The translations under genes were made by a program, and so were the position numbers. Below, in pieces: positions 33,871 to 39,377 of a stretch of DNA of 39,377 nucleotides. The notes under the pieces are model-generated. The model was not told the DNA's origin, did no database searches, and saw only the letters and a program-made list of their open reading frames with translations. The stretch is from Terriglobales bacterium (GTDB lineage Bacteria; Acidobacteriota; Terriglobia; Terriglobales; Acidobacteriaceae), in the NCBI GenBank assembly GCA_015655195.1, contig JAATFM010000046.1, positions 1 to 39,377 on the forward strand, written 5' to 3'. How positions within the stretch are numbered: the stretch's first letter is position 1; each line of letters starts with the position of its first letter.

Positions 33871-34080
33871 ATGGAATTGCGCGTGCAACTGAAAGTTTGC
33901 GAAGGGTGTGGCTGCCTCTGGTACCGCACTCAGAACCTTGGGACTGTATATTGCAGCTCTTGTGAGACAAAGCTGCTGGACTTTCCAGCGCCGGAGACCC
34001 GGAAGCGCCGCGGGCGCCCGGCACGGAAGCCGCTCATGCGGGTTTGGGCAGTGGCGGAAGCCACGGGAGGTGCGCAATGA
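33871..34080 (+). CDS. Small zinc-ribbon protein with AT-hook-like tail
   Basis: The protein has 69 residues from the ATG at 33871; the frame is open further upstream but GGAGA before this ATG and the start of conserved-looking sequence support it. A zinc ribbon is formed by Cys10 and Cys13 (CEGCGCLWYR) and Cys28 and Cys31 (YCSSC). The basic stretch RKRRGRPARK (about 44-53) resembles an AT-hook, which binds the minor groove of AT-rich DNA. It is probably a DNA- or RNA-polymerase-associated small regulator. Its stop overlaps the start of the next gene (ATGA), so the two are co-translated. Confidence 0.7.
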   Translation: MELRVQLKVCEGCGCLWYRTQNLGTVYCSSCETKLLDFPAPETRKRRGRPARKPLMRVWAVAEATGGAQ

Positions 34081-34604
34081 GCGCAGTCCTGCCGTTGACA
34101 TCCATCTGGGGTTCGGCAGCCGCGACGGCTGCCTGGCCCGTGCCCGAAACCAGACTCGACACCAGGAAAGAAACCTTTCCGGCGCTCGGATTCGAGGAAG
34201 ACTCAGAGGAGGAGTCGCAGCACGAAGGCCCATCGGCGAATCTTGCCTTTTATCGCAAGCACACGGAGAGCCTGCTCCGGCGTTATCTCTACGCCTCGAT
34301 GCAGGTGGGCCGCACGCCGGCGATCCTCAACGAGCCCATCCAGCGCGGGTATGTATCGAGCCGGCGCGTCCGCACTTTCGAGGATGCGGTTATCTTTGTC
34401 CTCGACGTGGAGAACTGTCTGAAGAAGCTCGGCGCACTAGAGCGCACCCTGCTCGGCCGCATCGTTCTTCAGGAGTACACACAGGCGGAGGTAGCGGCAA
34501 TGCTCGGCATGAGCGCCCGCGCGGTGAACTATAAGCTGCGCGCGGCTCTGGACAGCATGACGGAGGTGTTTCTCGATTCCGGAATGCTGGAGCTGCCGTA
34601 CTAA
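34077..34604 (+). CDS. Sigma-region-4-like DNA-binding protein
   Basis: The protein has 175 residues. The start overlaps the zinc-ribbon stop by four bases (ATGA) and has a strong site GGGAGGT. Residues about 118-160 hold a helix-turn-helix: ALERTLLGRIVLQEYTQAEV then AAMLGMSARAVNYKLRAALD, the pattern of sigma-70 region 4. Region 2 is absent; instead there is an acidic segment (about 39-50, EEDSEEESQHE) and a helical middle (FYRKHTESLLRRYLYASMQV). It may act as a partial sigma factor, a transcription regulator or an anti-sigma partner. The operon ends in a strong terminator. Confidence 0.75.
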   Translation: MSAVLPLTSIWGSAAATAAWPVPETRLDTRKETFPALGFEEDSEEESQHEGPSANLAFYRKHTESLLRRYLYASMQVGRTPAILNEPIQRGYVSSRRVRTFEDAVIFVLDVENCLKKLGALERTLLGRIVLQEYTQAEVAAMLGMSARAVNYKLRAALDSMTEVFLDSGMLELPY

Positions 34605-34645
34605 ACTCGAACCGCAATACGAATATGGAAGGTTGCAAAGGATGT

Positions 34646-34676
34646 AGAAATGGGGCGCATGAGGCGCCCCATTTCT
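34646..34676 (+). terminator. Terminator of the zinc-ribbon/sigma-like operon
   Basis: AGAAATGGGGCGC (34646-34658) pairs with GCGCCCCATTTCT (34664-34676) around the loop ATGAG, a perfect 13-bp stem about 40 bases after the stop. The stem ends in T-rich sequence (ATTTCTGTGT). Confidence 0.82.
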
Positions 34677-34926
34677 GTGTGCGCTGCCATTATGGTGCTG
34701 CTGCACAATGGCGGCAGATAGGTAGGCCAGAGATTTATCCCTGGCAATAAGACCATCCAAATAGATGGGACCTTTAGGCCCTGAGGTGTTTGCGTTCCAT
34801 TCCCGAACCGGCACGCGAACCTGATCAGGAAACCCTTCTTCGATCAAAGCCGCCCCCGCACCGCTTTGCGCTTGAATCTCCGCTCCCCGCGCCTTAGCGT
34901 GCAGGCAGGAGCCCAGCAATTAAGCC
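34677..34926. other. Spacer with an uncertain minus-strand frame
   Basis: On the minus strand, 34919 down to about 34680 gives a protein-like stretch (AEIQAQSGAGAALIEEGFPD, QVRVPVREWNAN, GPIYLDGLIARDKSLAYL). The same frame runs on through the terminator and antisense to the sigma-like gene to 34437. I do not recognise it and cannot decide whether its first 80 codons were once a gene. No other feature is visible. Confidence 0.25.
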
Positions 34927-37101
34927 GTGATCGCGCAGACGCAGGAAAAGCCGGAGAGGCAAGGAAGCCCGGCTCAAAATCATCTCCCGAAGCCGCTCAC
35001 CGAGCGTCTGCACGAGGTTGCGCGGCAGTATCAGCAGATCCTCGGGCGCAATCCCGGCCACGCCGAGGCGCTCGCCGGCATGAGCCTTGTGGCGCTGGCC
35101 AGCCGCCAGCCGGAGGCCGCGCTCCGCATGGCTCAGGCTGCCGTGGCCGCCGCTCCCAAGGTTTCCGCGGTATGGGTGGTGCTGGGCCAGGCGCTACGCG
35201 CCGCCGGACGAACTGACTCCGGACGAGCCGAGCAAGCGCAGCGCGCTTACGAAACCGCCCTGACGCTCGATGCCGCGAGCGCGCTGGCGCACACAGGCCT
35301 TGGGGAATTGAAAATTGCCGCCCACCAGCCGCAGCAGGCGCTTGCCAGTTTTGAAACGGCTCTCACACTTGATGCCTCGCTTCTTGCCGCACGTATGGGC
35401 CTGGGACACGCGCTGGCCTGTATGGACCGCTTTGCCGAAGCGCTCGTGCGATACGACGAAGCCCTTGCCCGCAACCCGCGGCTGCCGGAGGCTGAGTTTG
35501 CCGCGGGCTTTGCGCTGGCGCGGCTGGACAGACCGGAAGAGGCCGAGCGGCGCTACCGGCGAGCCATCGCACTGCGACCCGACTTTGCCGCCGCGTGGAT
35601 GAATTTCGGCTGCCTTTTGCGCGAACAGGGGCGCGAGCTTTGCGCCGAGGCCGCGCTGCGGCGCTCCGTGGAGCTGCGGCCCGATCTCGTCAGCGGATGG
35701 ATCAACCTGGCCCTGCTCAAGCGCGAGATGGGGCGTATGGACGAAGCCGAAGGGCACCTCAAACGTGCTGAAGCCATCGATGCGGAGCGCCCGGAAATCC
35801 AAATCTCCACTCAGATCGCGTGGGTGCAGTTTTACGTGGCGCGGCGCGAGCTTGGTTCCGCGTGGGAGTGGCTCCAAAAGGCGCTGGCACGCGAGCCGGA
35901 AAACCCGGAAGCCGCAAACATGCACGGCATTCTGCTGCACAGCGAGGGCCGCTTCGCCGAGGCCGTTGCGGCATTCGAGCGCGCCGAGGCGCTGGGCAGC
36001 ACGCAGGCCGCGTCGAACTGCGGCAACTCACTGCTCGATCTCGGCCGCGCCCGGGAGGCGCTTGCCGCGCACGCCCGCGCCGCCGACCTCGACCCGCGCA
36101 ATCCGGGCACGCGCTACAACCTTGCGCTGACGCAGCTTCGCATGGGCCAGTGGACCGAAGGCTGGCGGAATTATGAGGCCCGCTGGAGCTTCCGCGAGGT
36201 GCATCGGCAGCCGCGGCGATTCGACCGCCCGCGCTGGCAGGGCGAGATGTTGCGCGGCGAGCGCGTGCTTCTACACGCGGAGCAGGGCCTGGGCGACACC
36301 ATCCAGTTCTGCCGCTACGCCGCGCTTGTGGCGGCTCGCGGCGGCTTTCCCATTCTGCAGGTGCAGGGCCCGGTCGAGCGCCTGCTTGGCTCGCTCGCAA
36401 TCGTCCGAGAGGGCCGGGCAGCAATCACGCGCCTCGACGCTGCGAGGCCGGAGTTCGATCTCGAATGCCCGCTGATGAGCCTCCCGGCAGTCTTCGGCAC
36501 GACGGTCGGGACAGTGCCGTGGGAGGGGCCGTATTTGGATTCAAATCTGGACTCGCATCCGGATTCGCCTTTGGCAACTGTGCCGGATGCGAAGCTTGCG
36601 AAGAGCGAGGCCCACGACGTCCTGTTTCCCCACGGCGACTGCGGCTATCCCCGCATCGGTCTCGCCTGGGCCGGCAATCCACGCTACAAAACCGACGCCC
36701 GACGCTCCACCACGCTCGATACCCTGCTGCCGCTGCTCGAAACGCCCGGCATCGACTGGGTCTCGCTGCAAAAGGGCGAGGCGGCCAGTCAGCTTGTGCC
36801 GCTGCCACCGCGGATTCGCATCGTGGACGGCGCAAGCACCGACCGCGACCTGGCCGACACCGCCGCGCAAATCTCCCGGCTCGATCTTGTCGTTACTACC
36901 GATACATCGATCGCGCATCTGGCTGGCGCCTTAGGCAAACCGGTCTGGATTCTACTGCCGCACTTATCGGATTGGCGCTGGATGCAGGAGACCGAAACGA
37001 CGCCGTGGTATCCCACCGCAAAGCTCATCCGCCAGCAGCGTCCCGGCGACTGGGCCGGCGTCATTGCCCGCGTAATTGCCGGCCTTGCCGCGACGCGCTG
37101 A
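34927..37101 (+). CDS. TPR protein fused to a glycosyltransferase-like domain
   Basis: The protein has 724 residues. Residues about 15-400 consist of about ten tetratricopeptide repeats (for example AYETALTLDAASALAHTGLG and RYRRAIALRPDFAAAWMNFG). The C-terminal 300 residues carry LLHAEQGLGDTIQFCRYAAL, RIGLAWAGNPRYKTDARRST and VTTDTSIAHLAGALGKPVWI, which match a GT9/heptosyltransferase-like B domain often found after TPRs. It probably glycosylates proteins or surface polymers using the TPRs to hold partners. The start is a GTG just after an in-frame TAA (34921-34923); its ribosome site is poor. A stretch near 540 (DSNLDSHPDSPLATVPDAKL) looks like a low-complexity linker. Confidence 0.85.
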   Translation: MIAQTQEKPERQGSPAQNHLPKPLTERLHEVARQYQQILGRNPGHAEALAGMSLVALASRQPEAALRMAQAAVAAAPKVSAVWVVLGQALRAAGRTDSGRAEQAQRAYETALTLDAASALAHTGLGELKIAAHQPQQALASFETALTLDASLLAARMGLGHALACMDRFAEALVRYDEALARNPRLPEAEFAAGFALARLDRPEEAERRYRRAIALRPDFAAAWMNFGCLLREQGRELCAEAALRRSVELRPDLVSGWINLALLKREMGRMDEAEGHLKRAEAIDAERPEIQISTQIAWVQFYVARRELGSAWEWLQKALAREPENPEAANMHGILLHSEGRFAEAVAAFERAEALGSTQAASNCGNSLLDLGRAREALAAHARAADLDPRNPGTRYNLALTQLRMGQWTEGWRNYEARWSFREVHRQPRRFDRPRWQGEMLRGERVLLHAEQGLGDTIQFCRYAALVAARGGFPILQVQGPVERLLGSLAIVREGRAAITRLDAARPEFDLECPLMSLPAVFGTTVGTVPWEGPYLDSNLDSHPDSPLATVPDAKLAKSEAHDVLFPHGDCGYPRIGLAWAGNPRYKTDARRSTTLDTLLPLLETPGIDWVSLQKGEAASQLVPLPPRIRIVDGASTDRDLADTAAQISRLDLVVTTDTSIAHLAGALGKPVWILLPHLSDWRWMQETETTPWYPTAKLIRQQRPGDWAGVIARVIAGLAATR

Positions 37102-37157
37102 GCGGCCTACAGACCAGACACCCGATCTTTGTTGAAACGTATCCCAGCTCAGTCCCG

Positions 37158-37940
37158 CTACTTACCCTTCCACACCGGTGGCCGCTTTTCCAGAAAGGCA
37201 CGCGTGCCTTCCGCCTTGTCGGCGGTTCGGAAGAGCTTGCCAAAACGCTCGGCTTCGCGGAGCAGGGACTGATCGGTGCGCCATTCGAGCAGTTCGTTGA
37301 CCGCATCAAGGGTGGCGCTTACGGCCAGCGGCGCATTGGCGGCAATGGAGAGGGCCAGCGCCTCAGCGCGGCGCATCAGGTCCACGGCGGGAACCACCTC
37401 GTCCACCAGTCCGATGCGGAGAGCCTCGTGGGCGTCAATGGTCTCGCCGGTTAGCAGTAGCTTGAGAGCGGCGCTGCGGCCCACCAGGCGCGGCAGCCTC
37501 TGCGTGCCGCCGTAGCCGGGGATAAGTCCCAGCTTGGCTTCGGGCTGGCCCATCTTTGCGTCATCGGCGGCCAGGCGAATGGTGCAGGCCATTGCCAGCT
37601 CGCATCCGCCGCCGAGCGCATAGCCGCGAATGCAGGCGATGATAGGCTTGCCGAGCGTTTCCATGCGCCGGAAGGTCTCCTGGGCGCGGATGATAAAGGC
37701 GGCAGCGTCGCGGGGCGCAAGGGCGTCGAGCTCGGCGATGTCGGCACCGGCGGCAAAGGCGCGGCTACCCGATCCGGTGAGCAGGATGACGCGAATTTCG
37801 CCGTCAGCCTTCAGGGCCGCAAGCGCTGCATCAATCTCGGCAAGGGTGGTGGAGTTGAGGGCGTTGAGAACCTTCGGGCGGCTGACTGTAACGATGGCTA
37901 GAGGCGAGCGCTTCTCGACACGGATATGAGCAGGGTGCAT
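37158..37940 (-). CDS. Enoyl-CoA hydratase/isomerase (crotonase)
   Basis: The protein has 260 residues and adds water to trans-2-enoyl-CoA in fatty-acid breakdown or related paths. Marks are RPKVLNALNSTTLAEIDAAL, AFAAGADIAEL (oxyanion-hole region), CIRGYALGGGCELAMACTIR with Glu114, and GQPEAKLGLIPGYGGTQRLP with Glu134. Both catalytic glutamates are present, so hydratase activity (short-chain enoyl or crotonyl-CoA) is likely. The ATG at 37938-37940 starts the family sequence (HIRVEKRSPLAIVTVSRP); an ATG 36 bases upstream is in frame but adds an atypical leader. It is a single gene, convergent with the TPR gene, so its pathway partners are elsewhere. Confidence 0.93.
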   Translation of the reverse strand: MHPAHIRVEKRSPLAIVTVSRPKVLNALNSTTLAEIDAALAALKADGEIRVILLTGSGSRAFAAGADIAELDALAPRDAAAFIIRAQETFRRMETLGKPIIACIRGYALGGGCELAMACTIRLAADDAKMGQPEAKLGLIPGYGGTQRLPRLVGRSAALKLLLTGETIDAHEALRIGLVDEVVPAVDLMRRAEALALSIAANAPLAVSATLDAVNELLEWRTDQSLLREAERFGKLFRTADKAEGTRAFLEKRPPVWKGK

Positions 37941-38147
37941 CCGGGGTGAGGTCCATCCAAGGCTGGTTCCGGCCAAAATTGATTCCGTTCAGGGCTTTTT
38001 CTGATCGGAACTGGCCCTGTTCAGTGCCGGTTCCATTCACGGATGAGAGTATCAGACAGCGGCGGGGGATGGAAGAAGATAGCGTAGCGCGCAATCGGCG
38101 CGCCGGATGCGGCTGGAAAAAGCCATTATGGTAGCCGCAAGAGGAAT

Positions 38148-38180
38148 CGGGCGGCAGCGGATGTGCCCCGCTGCCGCCCG
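38148..38180 (+). terminator. Orphan 13-bp hairpin, terminator- or attenuator-like
   Basis: CGGGCGGCAGCGG (38148-38160) pairs perfectly with CCGCTGCCGCCCG (38168-38180) around ATGTGCC. It is followed by CAAGTTTTGCAGTTTT. No plus-strand gene precedes it, since the neighbour is minus strand. It may act as an attenuator in the leader of the gene at 38420 or end a small RNA. The rest of 37941-38419 shows nothing clear. Confidence 0.55.
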
Positions 38181-38419
38181 CAAGTTTTGCAGTTTTCTAG
38201 AAGGTCAAACTTAGGAGACAGATACAGCGTAGCGCGGTGAGAATTGCCTGTCTTGCGCCGTTCGAGTGACGCCGCGGTCCATCAGAGGGTGGAGGCGAAA
38301 TATGGAGGCTGCAGTGCCCGAATCAGCATCGAGTCCGGCTCCGGCCCAATCGATTTACGCCGATTCCTCGCCTTCTCGCGCTACCCTTTCTAGGACACAC
38401 CGAGCGGTATGAAACTGGC

Positions 38420-39377
38420 ATGAAAGAGCTGCGCCAAAAAGCGAGGAATGCAACGAGCGGCCCGCTGCAAATAGCGGCAATTCTGCTGGCCGCCTCCTGC
38501 ATCCTGCCGCCAGCGGCGCGGGCAATCGAGCCGCGCACTCCGCTGACCAGCCTGAACCGGCAGAGCTGGGCGATGGAAAACGGCCTGCCGCAGAACACGA
38601 TCCAGGCACTGGCGCAGACCAACGATGGATTTCTCTGGCTGGGAACCGAGGCCGGGCTGGTGCGCTTCGACGGCATGAGCTTTGCCATCTTCGACCGCGG
38701 CACGGGATTCACGCCCGGCGGGCCCGCGCTGCCGGACAACGATGTGCGCTGCCTGCTGGCCGCGCCCGACGGGGCGCTGTGGATTGGAACCGCAGCCGGG
38801 CTGGCGCGCCTCAATCGTGGCACGCTGACGGTTTTCACCACGAAAAACGGTCTGCCGGGCAATGAAATTCTCGGGCTTTATCCTGAGCAAAATGGCGCCG
38901 TAACAGTAGAAACGGATAGCGGGTTTGCCTCCATCGAGAACAACCATGTGGCGCAGATCGATGTTGCAGCCCTTCGCGCCACGCGGGCTGGAACGCTAAG
39001 CGCGCGACTCCCGGATGGCCGGATAGCAGCAGCGAACAAGGGCACGCTGTCGATTCTCCACAACAGCCGCGTGGAAACAACTCTCGCAGCCGGCACGCAA
39101 CTGCCCGGCAAGCGGATTCAGGCGCTGCTGGCCGACCGCGAAGGTGCGGTCTGGGTGGGAACGAACAAGGGCCTGGCGCGGATCGTCGGCGGAAGAGCCG
39201 AGCGGCTGCCGATGACCGATCCGCTGGCCGCAGTCTCGGTGCTGAGCCTGCTCGAAGACCGCGAGGGAAATCTGTGGGTCGGCACGGAGACCGAGGGTCT
39301 GCACGTGCTGCGCGACCAGCGATTTCTCAACATCGGCGCTCGCGAGGGGCTGAGCTCCGACGCAACGACGGCGGTGA
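38420..39377 (+). CDS. Two-component-regulator-propeller (Reg_prop) sensor, N-terminal part, leaves window
   Basis: The frame is open from the ATG at 38420 to the window end (319 codons), so only the N-terminus is seen. A signal peptide (LQIAAILLAASCILPPAARA) is followed by SWAMENGLPQNTIQALAQTN and DGFLWLGTEAGLVRFDGMSF, the typical Reg_prop opening. The repeats continue: DGALWIGTAAGLARLN, EGAVWVGTNKGLARI and EGNLWVGTETEGLHVL. Such propellers form the periplasmic sensor of hybrid histidine kinases or GGDEF/LuxR regulators; the output domain is beyond the window. A four-codon frame (ATGAAACTGGCATGA) at 38409-38423 overlaps the start by ATGA, suggesting translational coupling. No strong ribosome site is visible. 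Confidence 0.85.
   Translation, partial: MKELRQKARNATSGPLQIAAILLAASCILPPAARAIEPRTPLTSLNRQSWAMENGLPQNTIQALAQTNDGFLWLGTEAGLVRFDGMSFAIFDRGTGFTPGGPALPDNDVRCLLAAPDGALWIGTAAGLARLNRGTLTVFTTKNGLPGNEILGLYPEQNGAVTVETDSGFASIENNHVAQIDVAALRATRAGTLSARLPDGRIAAANKGTLSILHNSRVETTLAAGTQLPGKRIQALLADREGAVWVGTNKGLARIVGGRAERLPMTDPLAAVSVLSLLEDREGNLWVGTETEGLHVLRDQRFLNIGAREGLSSDATTAV

Noticed and set aside
36465..37454. Plus-strand frame of 329 codons across the TPR gene end and the crotonase
   Set aside because: It overlaps two well-supported genes and has no domain of its own.

Overview
The window looks like a piece of an Acidobacteriota chromosome, most likely class Terriglobia. The basis is protein family content. 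There are two very large TonB-dependent receptors of the Oar-like type, each with an N-terminal carboxypeptidase-regulatory-like domain. There is a membrane regulator with a GIEVFGR…DPIVRVQAREVRRRLRQYY motif, a large Ig-like repeat exoprotein, a DUF2339 membrane protein, a GntR regulator with a long effector domain, and part of a Reg_prop sensor. GC content is high and most genes are monocistronic with long spacers, as is usual in this group. No tRNA, rRNA, CRISPR array or prophage was found.

Layout. 1-10.8 kb is a glycan-use locus: a membrane regulator on the minus strand, divergent from a TonB receptor, then a secreted GH27 alpha-galactosidase, a frameshifted and truncated glycosidase-like fragment, and a Tat-exported GH95 enzyme. 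11-16.6 kb holds a secreted alpha/beta hydrolase, a minus-strand dual-specificity-phosphatase-like protein that has lost its catalytic arginine, a secreted S9 peptidase and a GntR regulator. 16.7-19.4 kb is a DUF2339 protein whose 3' end runs into an IS200-type element, followed by a very strong hairpin terminator. 19.4-22.8 kb is all minus strand: PhnX, the repair pair Ogt plus an alkyltransferase-like (ATL) protein, and a rearranged block in which an ECF sigma factor cut after region 2 abuts a GH28 gene without its N-terminus. 22.8-24.1 kb is gene-poor. 24.1-32.6 kb holds the second TonB receptor, the Ig-repeat protein and a small outer-membrane barrel. 32.6-34.6 kb is a regulatory island: an XRE/S24-like repressor divergent from a two-gene operon (zinc ribbon with AT-hook, and a sigma-region-4-like protein), with stacked dyads between them. 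34.9-39.4 kb carries a TPR-glycosyltransferase fusion, a crotonase and the start of a beta-propeller sensor that leaves the window.

How the genes fit together (inference): the first locus would import and trim galactose- and fucose- or L-galactose-decorated plant or microbial glycans. Several parts of the window are decaying: the glycosidase fragment, the sigma/GH28 junction, the IS200 at the DUF2339 end and the phosphatase. The least familiar unit is the 33.3-34.6 kb regulatory island.
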